64,000 nt of DNA from Lateolabrax maculatus. Lineage: Eukaryota > Chordata > Actinopteri > Acropomatiformes > Lateolabracidae. The notes under the pieces are model-generated. The model saw only the letters and a program-made list of their open reading frames with translations, made no database searches and had not been told where the DNA came from. The stretch is taken from the NCBI GenBank assembly GCA_031216445.1, contig CM062198.1:4712001-4776000 (forward strand), written 5' to 3'. The position numbers and the translations under genes were made by a program. This document shows positions 1-12,754 of this stretch, in pieces (positions within the stretch are counted from its first letter, which is position 1; the number at the start of each line of letters is the position of its first letter).

Positions 1-255
1 AATCTTGACACTGTGTGTATACGCACATGGTCGCATGTTGTTTTATCTAAAACGGCCAGAGATTATATTCCACTACTTTTCCCTTGCCCCTTTTCCAATA
101 ACAGTGGGAAAAAGATTCAGAAATGGTTGAAATAAACAGGAAGTGACAGTGTTTCCCCTCCCAGTTATCTTCTGCTGGTTTAGAGAGATTTATATTTCTG
201 GTCTCTGCCCCATTTCCCCTTCAGGAAGCAGGTGAAATACCAAACAATACTATCT

Positions 256-257
<2 letters not shown>

Positions 258-315
<58 letters not shown>
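258..315. repeat. (TA)n microsatellite
   Basis: An uninterrupted alternating TA tract of about 29 units that ends in an A run. It lies inside sh3gl3 intron 1. Confidence 0.95.
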
Positions 316-321
<6 letters not shown>

Positions 322-1479
322 AAACAATATTTTTGACATTGAGATCTAGTTCCAAAAACAGATCCTTTGTTTGCTTTTTTTGCAGGGGTGATAGGTCTGA
401 TTGGTACAGTCTGGATGTTACTTTCAGTACTTTCACTGTGTTTCCAGTAGCAGGAAACCACTCCTGGCCACGTACATGTCAGAAAATCTCTGAACTGTTT
501 TACAGCCTCAGCTTTGATTGCTCATTGCTGCATGACTCAGACAATAACAGTGAGATCAAACAGATACCAGGGAAAAACAGGTAGAATATACTGTACAATA
601 CTGAAAATACTGTATTCTCATGTGAAATCACTGCAAACAAAAGAATATGCCGTTATTTAAAAAAAAAAGTGGGTGTGGATTGAATAAAAAGAAGTGAGAG
701 TAGATAACATCCCTGCGTTTGAGATCTGACCGCCATGTTATCTCATGAAACAGGCTGTGAAAGAGAAACTTAGTTCAAAGTACAATTACGCAGATCAAAG
801 TGTGGAAGGAATCACACACCACAATAACAATGAGGAGCTCAGACAGACACAAACAGGAAGTGGCAGGTTGACATTTAGCTTGTGCACATGGGAATAATTT
901 CTTGAGTAATCAGATAAATAATTATGTTCATGTTTCCCTGCATGAACCTAGATGCCCAATATACGATTTCCTCTCTGCTGTGAAGGGACAAGACGGTGGT
1001 AGTGCGAGTTAGACAGTAAATCTCTAGTGTGTGGCCTGATTTGTGATTCACCCAAATGCTGGTCTAAGGTCATCACCAACGTCCGCACTCTCTATCTAGT
1101 TAGATAAGACAAGACATTATGACAGTTATAACCTGAGGCAAGTAGAAGAAATTTCAACTGGGAATGAGGTAGAGGTTGGACAAATTTCAGGGAAGCATCT
1201 AACCAATATTACAATTATAATTAAACTGCATCTGTAAATTTTCCACATTCTTTATTAGACTCTTTATTTACCTTAACAGCACAATGATACTTGCATTTGA
1301 AGCCTTTGTTTCTGGTAGTTTTAGTATATTTTGTACTAATTTAGTAAGAAGCCTCCCTGTTTCCACATTACAACAACAGTTTTGTTGTGGTCTTTTTGTG
1401 GTCTTCATGCTTCTCTTCTCTAAAATAATAATAATTATTAACTATCACTTGCCTGATATCAGGCAGAACTGTCGTTATA

Positions 1480-1697
1480 TTACGTGTTAAGCGGTGCACC
1501 GGAGCACTGAGATGAAGCGCACCCCTTGACAACGCTTAACAACAGCTTTAGTCTCGCCCTTGACGCTGATTGGCTCATTTGTTCCCCTCCGACACACATT
1601 GGATCGTCCTTTTTCAGCCGCAGAAACCGACCGAAAGCAGACCAAAAGCAGTCAACTCTGTATTTTGTTAAAACAAGAAACTCAGAGCAGCAGAGAG
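1480..1697 (+). promoter_or_regulatory. Possible promoter plus non-coding first exon (antisense to sh3gl3)
   Basis: A GC- and CpG-richer island in AT-rich surroundings. It contains an inverted CCAAT box (ATTGG, near 1569) and ends in a strong donor-like sequence, CAGAGAG followed by gtgagt, with the exon-like part ending at 1697. No coding frame or downstream exon was recognised. It could be an untranslated exon of an unknown plus-strand transcript, or part of a dispersed repeat. This is inference from composition and one splice motif. Confidence 0.2.
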
Positions 1698-4636
1698 GTG
1701 AGTAAGACAAGATATGCCATCAGTTTTATTCTTGACAACACTCAATAATTATCAAATATAATCATGTCATTCAAATGTGGCTTTTTAGTTCATGATAACA
1801 GCTACATAGTTAACCAGTTGTGGTAAAAATAAAACTGCTGGTGAGTCACATTTGACAATGTTTGAAAATCAGACTGATGACACCTAATGATACTGCCAAC
1901 AGCTCTGTACTGAAACTGCTTGAGCTACTGTTAAAATTAGCTTCCAGACTGACAAGACAGACTGCTTCACGCTCTGGATTTTTGGGGGCAATCACCGATC
2001 ACTAGGAGCAGTATCAGCCAATACCGACCGTCTATTTATCATGTAGCATTATTTATTTATTTAACTATTCTGAACACTGTATATTAGGTATTAAAATTAA
2101 GAGTAAAATTAAGTCTCCATTATAGACTAGGCAAAACAAGATTTAGCATAAGGCTCCAAAAAAAGCTAGAAAGAGGCCCTGCTTGCTGGTGCGTCTATAG
2201 CAGTGGAAACCTTGGTGAGAGGCAGCACGTTGCCATGGACAAAATGCGATGGAGGGATCTTGCTGCATCCTTATGTCCCATAGGAATTGAAGGAGTAAGT
2301 AAGTGGTGGTTAACGTCAGTAACATGATTTGAGCAGTTGCAGAGTTTTGACTCCTCATAGTTAACGTAACGTAATCGTCAGCTGACCTGTTAGCGAGCGT
2401 TAACTGCGAGGTCAGAGGCTGGCGGTTCAGGGTCTGGCTCCACTATGCGTTTTTTTTTTGATGTAACATTTAAAAAAATCGCAGTATCCCACCATAGGAC
2501 GCCATAGTCCATCACTGACAGTCAATACCGCTGGTGACAGGCATTTGACAGTCAGGATCTACCTGTGTGTGTGTGTGTTTATGTTTAATAAACACAAAAC
2601 GTGCAGTCAGTTTTATTTTAATTGCCATTCATTATCAGGTTAGCAGGGTTTTCAACTCTCACAAAGATTCTTAGTTTCAGGTGATTATACAATAATGAAT
2701 GACCACCTATTTCATCCAAATTATACAAGTAATTAATTATTCTTCCTCAACAAAACCATTTTTGGCAGAGCGTAAATATAACAGACACTGCCATGAGATG
2801 ATGATAATGTTGATCATCTCTTCTGTTGTTATTCTAGTTTCTTGAATTAATTAACTATAGACCTAGGGAGCCGAAAACCTTTAGTTGACTAATTATCATG
2901 TTATGTAGCCGATAAGACAGGTCCAGGCCTGTACACTACCGTATGTGAGTGAGCCAGTGTTCAACTGCAAGGCATGCAAGGGAATTGAAAGGGCACGTTT
3001 TAATAACTAATTGAAACCAGCTCTGGGGACAATAATGCTATGTTTCACACAGAAAGGCTGTGTGATGCCTTCTGTGTGCCCTCACAACGGGTCATGGGTC
3101 AGCTACAGAACTGAACATGTCAGTACAACCACAATGCTAAAACGCTCTTTAGAGCTGAGGCCCACTGCAGAGTTGGTGATAATTCTTGGTGGGTTCATCA
3201 CAATGAGCGACACCTTTCACATTACACACAGTCATTTGATCTAATGTTAATAGAAAAATATTTACTATAGCCACTTTAACTGAACCCGACGGGTACTGCC
3301 AAATTTGAGACTCAAACCCAGCTCAAAGCAAGGCTATATTTTGCTTTGTTTCAATCAGTACTGATGGTTTGCTCGCAACCCACTGACTACACTCTTGTCT
3401 CTTTCTGTTCCCAGTGAGCATTGCATATGTACGTGGAACAGAGGTCACACATAGATGCATCTTATTGGCACAGTCAGAGAAGGAGAAAAATGTCTACCCA
3501 AACCCCTGTACGTCCACTGGCCCAATGCATCAGCAGGCTACATGTGCGGTAAAGGAAAACCTAACCGATGGACAACAGCGCCTGTAAGGAAAACATCATG
3601 CCAAACTCCATTCTAACCCAGTGGCGTGGGCTTGCTTACTTCACTTGCAAAGGTTCTTAAAAGGATCCAACCAAGCTTGAGACATTTCTGAATCCCTACG
3701 AGCTGCTGCTCATTTAGACAAACAGCAGATCCACCAGGCAGCGTCTGCTTCCACTGACATGTTATCTGAATGTTACAACTGGTTCAGTTACTCACAGCCA
3801 CCCACCATGGTGTGTTTTGGTGGCAGGAGGCCGTGGGAATACATCGAGCCTTATGAGCAGTGGAGGCAGGAGAGGGTCAGCTTCAGTGCACCTGTCCTCA
3901 GACCGCACTGTGCTGACACACACGGCTGGTGTACAGAAGACAGCTCCGCTTCTTTTCATTCAAGAAAGTCTGTTACTGTTACTCACTAGCTAAGTAGACT
4001 CTTAATAGTTACTTTACTACCGCCGTTCATTAGTAAAACTAGGCTTACGACAAACATATTTAGATAAGAATATTAGGATATGTCTAATATTTCATAAATA
4101 AATAAAAGATTTTCATTAGTAGCCTACCTTTAATTTTCTTAAAGCCTTCACTGACACAATGATAACATCAGTTTTTCCCCCACTGATACTAGCTTGGGAA
4201 CAACGGCATCTAGTCCAACATTTGAAATGTTATTACAGTGGTGTGTTGAGGAGTGAATGACTTCTACGTTAATAACAACGCCGAAATATCCGTGGGATTT
4301 CTGTCTTTCGTAAACGCGCTTAAATGAAGTCAAACGACGAGTGTTTGTTTGTCTAGAATGCGTGAATACATTAAATTTCCGGATCTTTCAACGGAGTTTG
4401 GTGTGAAACGAAACGAACTTATCTAACCTAGCCTTCGATCAAAATAAATAAAAAAGTACCGTTACACAGATGGCTTAAAATGCATCGAAACAGTGTCCGA
4501 AACGCACCACAGTCCGCCACAGTCAGATGTAAGAATCTAAAGTTGGCTAAAGTTTCATGTTTTCGAAGCACCTGAAGCCTGATTCCGTTCACATCGAACA
4601 ATTGTCCTGAACGAGCGACAGCAGGCGGCTCCTCAC

Positions 4637-4681
4637 CTGACTGGCTTTGTGGAACTGTTTCTTCAGCCCGGCCACAGACAT
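4637..4681 (-). CDS. sh3gl3: Endophilin-A3, first coding exon (gene continues beyond position 1)
   Basis: The minus strand reads ATG followed by 14 codons giving MSVAGLKKQFHKASQ, and stops at a consensus donor (CAG, then gtgagg). This is the conserved N-terminus of the endophilin-A family, the amphipathic helix 0 that inserts into membrane ahead of the BAR domain. HKASQ fits SH3GL3 better than SH3GL2 (HKATQ) or SH3GL1 (YKASQ). Endophilins bend membrane during clathrin-mediated and fast endocytosis and recruit dynamin and synaptojanin through a C-terminal SH3 domain. Those later exons are outside the window. In human, SH3GL3 is the neighbour of BNC1, which supports the call. A longer frame overlaps here (4428-4868), but it is a different frame and not the gene. 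Confidence 0.88.
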
Positions 4682-4930
4682 CTTCGACCACCGGGAAGCG
4701 CTTCACCTCTGGGAATAATGATCCGGGAAACACTGGATAAAAGTGGGCAATGTGCGTTAGAGAAGGAGCCGGCCGACTCCAGCACACTGCGCTCATCAGG
4801 CACCAGCGTTCAAGACTGTCCGCAGCCGAGCTGTGCTGCTGAGGCAAGCCCACACAGAGAGGCTCCACACAACCGGAAACAGTGCTGCTGTCTTCAAAAT
4901 CGAAAGAAACTCAAAAGTATCAATTGTAAC
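4682..4930 (-). promoter_or_regulatory. sh3gl3: sh3gl3 5' UTR and promoter region
   Basis: Immediately upstream of the sh3gl3 ATG the sequence is clearly richer in G+C and CpG than the flanks (for example cggccgactcc near 4771 and accggaaac near 4872). It returns to AT-rich sequence after about 4930. This fits a CpG-type vertebrate promoter with a short 5' UTR. No TATA box is obvious, and the transcription start cannot be placed from sequence alone. Confidence 0.5.
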
Positions 4931-7559
4931 GCTGCAAATTGACGCTATTTCTTAAATTGTGTTGCTTTTCATACAAAACGAAAAGGGAGAAATTGTACTC
5001 TTGCAACTGAAAGTTTCTCATTATTCTTAATGCATTGGCTTTAGTGACATTGTGATGGATTGTTCTACTTTTCATTAATCTCAGTGTGTTGAATTCTCAA
5101 AATATGGTTGGGATTTTCCATTATACATCTACTCCACAATGTCCAACCACTACCTGGGCCTACACTTTATACCACTTTTATGACACCTTTTTGAAAAGTA
5201 AATGGTAAAAGGACTGCATTTTTACAGCGCTTTTCTAATCTACTGACCACTCAAAGCGCTTTACAACACATGCCAACATTCACCCATTCACACACACGTT
5301 CATACACTGATGGCAGCAAAAAAGTAAAATACGGAGACTATTTACAGTACTAATGTATTGGGGAAAAAATAAAATGCCTTGATTGAAGGTCCTAAGGGCT
5401 TTAACCTAACATACAGACATACACATAAGTGTGTTAAATATCTTCTTTGTCCTCTACTATAATACAATGCTGCTTTGATTATTTAGCCTAATTGTGGTCA
5501 TAATTACTCGTTATGTACATTAGTTAAGTATAAGAGGAAGGCCTATATACCATTTATTATTTATTTCACTCCAGAATACAGACCATAGACTATAATATGG
5601 ACTCATTTTATGTCTGTCATTTTCACTAGACGTGTTTAAAGGTTGAGACATTGTTCAGTCGCCGTTTTAATTTGAAAGTACAAACCGGAAGTGTATGTCT
5701 TGCTTCAAACGGCAGCCATTTTCCTCTGACGTCACGTTCAGGGTGGGAAGCTTGAGCACAGTCACGTAAAACCTGAAGCAACATCAAAATTCAATGTGGA
5801 ATTGTATTTCTAATATTTTCAGAAATTGGTTGATTAAAATGTTCTATTGATGTGCAATTATAAAACTAAAAAGATTCCTATTCGCTATTAGAACTTCCAC
5901 AAACAAGCGCTGCATGTGTGGCCTATGATACAAGCCCAATTTTTCACCCTACTGCTATTTGATATAGAATGATATACTTTACAAAAATAGATGTCTGTTT
6001 TTCAAAGAATGGTTTAATAATAACATTGTTTGGGTGAATCAATTATGCAATAGTAATGGTGTTTTTTTTTCTTTAACAATATCAGACACCTGCAACTCCA
6101 AAACAGTGTGCCATAGTCTTCGATGCTATCCCATGTAGTGTGTCTATTCTATGCTTGGATATCAGCTTGGTATGCTTTAACCCATCTGGTTGTAAGAACA
6201 ACCGTAAGATCCCTGCTCTATTTCAATGAAATGTTTCTCTTTCACCTGGAATAGCATTTTGGAATAGTCATGTAAATAATTTGTGCTGGAAAGAAGTTTG
6301 TACTGTCATACAAAAAATATTCAGTCAGTAAGGTGAAAGAACTTTAGTTTAAAAGGTTTATTTTGTTAAATTCTAAATTCAAAAATGATATTTACTTAAA
6401 GCTAGAGTGAAGGACTTTTACAGCCTATAAATGTCCCTTACATTCAAGCCCTTGCCAAACATCACAACCAGGTAAATCTTTCTGTATTTTGCATTTCATA
6501 AGCAGGTGTCGTACATTTTTGTGTAATTCATAGATTACTCTCACTGCCAGAAGAGGGAAGCAAGCCTTTTGTGATTCCCATACTGAAACTGTTGTCCATC
6601 TGTTCTGGAAATGTATATACCCGTAAACTGGGACAAGATATTTGTTGATTTTTCTTGGATAATATTATCAGTAAATTTCAAGGTTCAAGGTTCATGTATT
6701 TGTCACTTTACAACACAGGGTTACAAAATGAAATGAAAGTTATGGCCCCTTCATGCTACATAAACATAGAACATATATACAAATAATTACATTTAGAACA
6801 TATTAAAACAATAAACAGTTATTTATATGCGCATACACATATACACCCATGACATATTTCTGTAGTGCATTTTTTGAAATTGCACCAGGGGTAATTTTTA
6901 AACAGCAGCAACAAGACAGTGGTAATAATTTGGTCTTCATCTCACACCAAAAGTCTGACATCTGGGAAACACTGTCCATCAACTTCGATTGCGTTTGAGC
7001 ACCAAGCATTGTGATGTAAACACAGTCCACCTCCTCGTCCTGCCGCCGCGGAACACGGTCTGCTCGTGGAGAGCAGCTAGATCCTCGGTGTGGAGGCAGG
7101 TCTCTGATTTCCTGTTGCTTGGCCAGCCTGAGTTCCCTTTCGCCCAATGTACCTTCCCGTGCTGGACATTAGCCAGAAGTAGTCTTAGGTCCAAGCTGTA
7201 AAGCCTGTGCGAGAATGGAGAGATGGTCAAAATATGGAATCAAATAAGGGTCATAAATACTTTGAGCTTGTGAAAATTTTATGTGCATGTGTAAAAAAGT
7301 TTTGTAGCTGTAGAAATAGTTTGTGCAATTGTGTGTGAATGTGTAATTCAAATTTGGGCAGGAATATTTATTAACTGAGGTTTCGTAAAGTCTGAGAGAC
7401 AGACACACAAATTTCCTATCTGCAAATTTTACACTGAAGTTACAAGCTACAAACTGCGAGTTACGAGGATCAAATTTTACACTGTTTTTACGCCTGAGCT
7501 GACTAGCCAATCAGCACGTTGCCCACTGACCATCGAAGTCACACAGGAGCATCATTGAC
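4931..7559. other. Upstream spacer of sh3gl3, no gene seen
   Basis: AT-rich DNA with the dispersed repeat at 5203-5322. A fragment with tandem 'caaggtt' units and a repeat-like tail lies near 6676-6760, and a GC-richer patch at 6985-7190 shows no recognisable coding content. Short open frames here (up to 114 codons) show no family I know. Confidence 0.5.
5203..5322 (+). repeat. Teleost dispersed repeat (SINE-like, 'AGCGCTTT' type)
   Basis: It contains the familiar string of a very common fish repeat: aaatggtaaa, an agcgcttttctaat block, a ctcaaagcgctttac block, then cattcacccattcaca and acactgatggcagc. I recognise it from memory and have not searched it. It lies upstream of sh3gl3. Confidence 0.6.
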
Positions 7560-7599
7560 GGCAAGGAAAATAGCCTTTATGAATGTACCAGTTTAGACG

Positions 7600-8780
7600 G
7601 CAGGAAACATTGTGTCCCCATATTCATCGATTTAGTGAAAGCATTTGATACAGTTGACCATTCTCTACTAGAAAGATTGATCATTACTGGCTTTGATAGG
7701 GATATTTGCAGCTGGTTTCAGAATTACTTATGTGACAGACGTCAGTGTTTGAAGATGGAGAGAGCCCAGTCTGGATTCCTGCCGGTTACAATCGGCATGC
7801 CTCAGGGATTGGATGATATTATTGTGTTGTACTGTACTGCTTATTCTGTTCAATTAGAAACTGCCACTCTCCTTTTTAATGCATTGCAAACATTCTCTTA
7901 CTAATCTTAAACTGATACTTCACACAAAACAAAGTTCATTGTTTTCACAAGATCCAAAAACCTAACTACTGCAATCTGCATATATTTACTGTCAAGGGTT
8001 TAAATATTGAAAGAGGTTGCAGAAAAGTATCTTGGCTTCTGGCTCAACAAATTTACATTTAAATATCACATCAGGAACCTTGTAAGCAAATTATGACAAA
8101 AGATGGACTTTTTATACAGAATTTAAAGCAGTTTTAATTGGATTTGCAGGAAGAAGATTGTTTAATATACTTTCTTATCAGTTCTGGACTATGGGGATGT
8201 CATTTGCAGACACGCTGCTGCCTCCACACTTAGGCCTTTAGATTCTGATTACCACTCAGCCCTGAGGTTTATTACTGGTGATAGCTACTATACTCACCAC
8301 TGTATCCTTTATGATAAAGTTGGTTGGTCTTCTATAACTGAGAGACGCATAATCTGTAAAACTCTGGTCAGAAAAATTACCATCACACATCACATTTGTG
8401 TTGCATTGGAATCCTGGTCAACTTTTAACTCTCTCCGGTAACTGGCTGGTTCTTCATGTACCCATACTAGGACTTATCTTGGAAGGTCTGCTTTTAGTAT
8501 TAGTAAATGCAGACTCATGAAATTTCTATGACCTAAATCTGAATACTCTTGTACCTCTTGGACACTTTAGGAATGTATTTAATAGCCACCCATTAGCCAG
8601 CTGTAACTGTTTAAACAGATCATTTTTGTTGATGGTAGCTATTCTAATTGATTTTGCAATTGATTGTGTGTGTTTGTATTTTCCATGGTGTAATCTCGGC
8701 ATCATTGTTAAATGAGGGTCCCCCGTCAATGATTTCTCAGGCAATAAGATTCCCTGACAAAGACTGAAATGAAATGAAAA
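7600..8780 (+). mobile_element. Degenerate L2/Rex-type LINE reverse transcriptase fragment
   Basis: One frame at 7618-7830 reads FIDLVKAFDTVDHSLL, then SWFQNYL, DRRQC and PVTIGMPQG, which are reverse-transcriptase motifs of CR1/L2-type LINEs. After a frame break the C-terminal part continues (for example LDYGDVI, LRPLDSDYHSALRFITGDS, DKVGWSS), with stops in it. It ends at 8747-8780 in a GAAAT-type short repeat tail, as LINE 3' ends do. The catalytic FADD-type box is missing through deletion after PQG, so this copy is dead and 5'-truncated. It has inserted just in front of the SWIM exon remnant. Confidence 0.8.
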
Positions 8781-8802
8781 ATGTATGTCACTTTTTTTTC
8801 AG

Positions 8803-9238
8803 TTTGAATTATCAAGTGCAACTGAGAGGATTCAGCAAACTAGCTGTACCTGCAAAGCTGGTCTCTGGCACTGCTCACATCTTATTGGCCTCTTTTACAC
8901 TCTAGCCCATTACAGCCAATTAGTATGTAGGTCAGTCACCAAAACAAAATATAAAACATCATTACCTCAGACTTGGCATGTCCACTCACGTGTATTAGGT
9001 ATAAACCCAAAACCTGCTACTCTCTTGAAGATTGACAAAATCAAACCACCCAAATTATGGCATTGGATCAAAGATTTACTGTCCCATCACCTTATCTCTA
9101 CCCTGTCACTCCTTTGCAAATGCTCTTTTGGAAAATATCAAAGCAACTACAAGCAACTGTCAGATGATGAGACTTGATGAGACACTGAATTTGGTGACCT
9201 CCCACATGGATATGCTCTCTCCTACCAGAACTTGAGCA
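8803..9238 (+). pseudogene. SWIM zinc-finger protein exon remnant (frameshifted)
   Basis: A pyrimidine-rich tract and AG at 8801-8802 make an acceptor-like start. The frame then reads SSATERIQQTSCTCKAG, then WHCSHLIGLFYTLAHY and KTSLPQTWHV. CxC...CxH is the SWIM zinc-binding signature, and the following text matches the multicopy fish proteins that carry SWIM next to YqaJ-like nuclease domains. The frame runs to about 9170. The expected continuation (FGDLPHGYALSYQN) then appears in another frame at about 9190-9231, so at least one indel has broken it. No partner exons were seen. It is probably an old copy of a mobile or multicopy gene, with no evidence of function. Confidence 0.6.
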
Positions 9239-9446
9239 CCCCTGTATTCTCTGGCATTAAGTATTACTGAATTTGCTTTTCATTAAATAAATATATATGG
9301 AAAGGGGAATGAAAACTACCTTAGACGAATAATATGTTGTGTAATGGTAATCTGTTAACAGGAGAGCAAATAGATGGTTCTGAATTTCCACACCTGCATG
9401 GTTTTACACTCACATTTACAGCTGCATGCATCACATGGATAGCCTA

Positions 9447-9508
9447 GTAATTCATCAATCATTTATTCATTTTCTATACCCACTGTTTCCTGATTAGGGT
9501 CCCACTAT
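9447..9508. repeat. Teleost dispersed repeat (cattttctataccc type)
   Basis: The text 'attcattttctataccc' followed by 'tcctgattagggtc' is the core of a widespread fish repeat. A second short piece of the same family lies at 62325-62365. Confidence 0.45.
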
Positions 9509-10553
9509 GCATTGGGCAATGACATGGAAACAAATCAAAATTAATTTAGATTTGTGAATTACCTGTTCAAATCTAAAATTGTCTTGACAACATAAATATC
9601 CTACAGGACTATGACTAAAAAATAAAAAATAAGTACATTTTTAAAATTATCTACTGTGTTATTCATTCTATTTAAGTTCCTATTGAGCTTCATTATTATG
9701 ACAAGAAACAGTATTCAATCATCAACATGGTTTGTACAAAGGGATTTGAAAATTCTGATCCATAAGCTCAAGTACAATTCTAGTTTGCCATTCACTTTGA
9801 GACAGCATTCACATTAGTGGATACCTCATTAGGACAGTGTAATGGAAACAAGAGATACTCTGGGTTTTGAAGACCAAAATTATAAATGAATTTTTTAATT
9901 TTTTCCCCTACAGGTGAAGGCTTTTTATGATTTATAAATAACAAAAAGCAAACATATCTTAACGTGGATTTTGCAATTTTTATTAAATTCATAAATTATT
10001 TGTAATATAGTTCATAGTACTTTTTGAGCTATCATTTAAAGTACAATTTCATTCAATTGATTACAAACAAATATAAAAACAAACATGACAGATCTGGCTT
10101 AGAGTATCCTATCAAACATGTTTCTTTGGCTCTCTTTAATAAAGGCTCTGACAGGAATAATTTCATGACTAACGTCCAGCTGCTCTTACATTTCAATCAT
10201 AGGTTTAAAGCTTGGCATTTTACTATACCTGACAATTTGGAGAATTGAGAAGTGCTGTGTCTGTGTTTTTTTAAATTCATCGGTTTAAAGAGTGGCCCTG
10301 AAAATTAGTCAACATGGCACACACATACCATAACTGGTTAAAACACTGTGGCATCATTCCAAGAGAGACAGAGGAAGAACTCCATTTATGATATGATATT
10401 GATATATCACATATGATATTGCTTGATTCTCCTTATGGCTCTTTGATTACATTAATTCTCAATCTGGCAATTTTTTGAGTGGTGGTACCTTCCTCCTTGG
10501 TGAACTGCCTCCTCTGACTGAGAAATTAAATGCCACTGTTGCAATTAAATGCT

Positions 10554-10584
10554 ACTGTTATGCCACAGACGGTGGCATAACAGT
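10554..10584. repeat. Perfect 13-bp inverted repeat (hairpin)
   Basis: actgttatgccac at 10554-10566 is followed by a 5-base loop and its exact reverse complement at 10572-10584. It does not lie next to a coding frame and lacks a T run. It may be a centre or end of a small DNA transposon. Confidence 0.8.
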
Positions 10585-12754
10585 GACACGTTGATGGCTG
10601 ACAACAGATCACTAATGAAGAAACCCTTTCATGTCATTACCTCATCCCCCTCTTCAAGCAGTGATAAGACACCAGACTGTTTACTTATTTCCTTGTCAGA
10701 AATTAAGCCCTCATACAGACTGCTCAGAAATGTAATGTCTCCAGAAGTCTCAGAATATACCACCTTAGATCTGACCCTCTCAATGTAAATCTCAGTACAG
10801 TCCAAAATAATGTTCTTGGATATGCAGGGACCCTGCACACACACCTAAAGGATCTTCTTTTTATGCAAACACTGTGTACAGTGAGGTGTCTGAGCTGAGA
10901 GATGTCTCTGCCATGTGTGTCTAATGTTTAGGTACATGTGTGTGTAATGTTTAGGTAAGCCTATGTCCAAGGTCTGGCTACTTCCATAGATGGATGTCTC
11001 TTGGGTGTTGTTTACTTAAGTTCCAAATAGAAGAGATCAGTTTTAACATGAACTATACGTTCCACCTTCCCTTTTTGCAAAATAGCCATATATGGTTATC
11101 TGGTTGGTTCTGAGCCTATCCTGATACCACACAGTAGCTATACCATGAGGCTTTAAAAGGTGTAGTTTGAGTGGAAAACGGGGGAGATTCACATTGGCTT
11201 CGGATCCTCTCACAGGCAATCTTTGGTGCTTGTTTTGATGCTGTACTTTTTGTAATAAACCTTTTTATACAACTAAGTTGGTGTCAGCGGAGATTCCTTC
11301 ATCATCATCACATCATCGCTACAGAATATACAACAACAGTGAGTATAAATATCTGCCCATCGCAAGTAGAAAAAAAACACGTTTTTAAACAAGGTCCAAG
11401 GCTCTATCCTACAACCCCTAAGCAGCCTCCAGCAAGCCCGACCCAGATTGTGTTCTGCTCCTTCGCCAGGGAACCAGAAGGAGGGCAGAGGGCAGTGTGG
11501 TCCTTGCCCAAGGACGAGTGCCCTCTGTCAGGTTTCCTACGTTGTCAACACACACTTGATGTGGAGCTATGGACTTGTTTTTCTGGGATTTCTAGCCCTG
11601 CTCTCTACCTTGTTATAATGTGATATAAGGCATACTGTATATAAATAATAAACCTAAACTGTTTACACAAACCGATATGAAATAATAACATGCATTTACA
11701 TTTTGTTAGATCTAGTTCTCTTTTTCTTCACAAAGGACCCTGACGAGATCTGGTACATACACCGGCTTGGGAATTAGCAGATCTTGCACCCAGCTACCGC
11801 AAAACTGTTCACGAGCAATTTTACAAAAAAATGTCAAAACAAAAGGTAAGCAGGTAATTTAACCATGGTAGCAGACAGAGCACGTTCCTCACAAGATGAA
11901 GCCCCTGTCCCAACATGCAACACGGTGTGATGAACCTTCACATTCCCTAAAGGAGACAACTGCAGAATCAGAAAACAACTCCAAATATGTGTGAACCTTT
12001 GCCTCTGTGGTGAAAAGCAAGCTATCAGTAGGCTATGGCTATCTGTCAATTTCTTACTCAGATCAGTTGCATTTATGGGATATTCATCCTGAGGTGTCTC
12101 TCCTCCACCAGGCTCATCTTTTTGTAAATAAACAACCCCTAATTTATCACCATAGTACTTAAAATAAATTAACTAAACAGGCTTATTTGCTAATATGTGC
12201 TGACATGTTATTATGCATTTACTTACCAAACTCATTTCATAGATCTACTCACGCAAGTGTTTTTGGTCCACAGAAACAGCTGGGGGAAACTTGCTGGAAG
12301 CATGCATTTCTTGACATCTTCTTCATCCTCTTCAACACAAAACAACTGCTAAAGTGAATAAGTATGAACATTACACAGAAAAGTGTCTTCCGGTGAGCAT
12401 AATGCCACAAATTGTTGCTGTCTTAACCAGAACATTTCCAAGGTCGGGTGAAGAGACAGCAAGACAGGTAATGTCACATCCTGTAACACTGCCAAATGAT
12501 AATGTGAGCTAGGAAGTGGTTGAATGCTAACGTTAGCTGTTGACTAACAGTAACATTAGCTTATGGGTTATCAAATATGTTGTTAAACCTTGAAATATGG
12601 CCCGATGTCCCTCCAGATTTTTACTACCCACTGCCTTTTCAGTTGGTGATCAATCAGGAAGCTGTGACAGGATAACGATTTGTCAGATTACCTATGTTTA
12701 TACTACTTACAAATATGTTGTTTCCTCCTGTTCTGTCTCCCGTCTCCCCCTCTT

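Larger units (their letters stand above)
1..4636 (-). other. sh3gl3: sh3gl3 intron 1 (part), no coding sequence seen
   Basis: This stretch follows the donor of the first sh3gl3 coding exon, and the second coding exon (the start of the BAR domain) was not found in it. The intron therefore runs out of the window, as expected for a gene whose first intron is long in other vertebrates. It holds a TA microsatellite near its far end and a GC-richer patch at about 1480-1700 listed separately. The rest is AT-rich sequence in which I see no gene. Confidence 0.6.
9240..12750. other. AT-rich spacer, no gene recognised
   Basis: Apart from the short repeat at 9447-9508 and the hairpin at 10554-10584, I see no gene. 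A 150-codon plus-strand open frame at 11171-11623 has no recognisable family and no supporting splice context. The sequence at 11400-11560 is somewhat richer in G+C. Confidence 0.45.

Noticed and set aside
4428..4868. 146-codon minus-strand open frame over the sh3gl3 start
   Set aside because: It runs through sh3gl3 exon 1 in the wrong frame and into the CpG-rich 5' UTR; the endophilin frame explains the conservation.
11225..11300. Possible LTR end (aataaacc... ttggtgtcag)
   Set aside because: It resembles the end of some retroelement LTRs, but no second LTR or coding part was found nearby.
11171..11623. 150-codon plus-strand open frame
   Set aside because: Low-complexity His and Pro stretches with no domain and no neighbouring exons.
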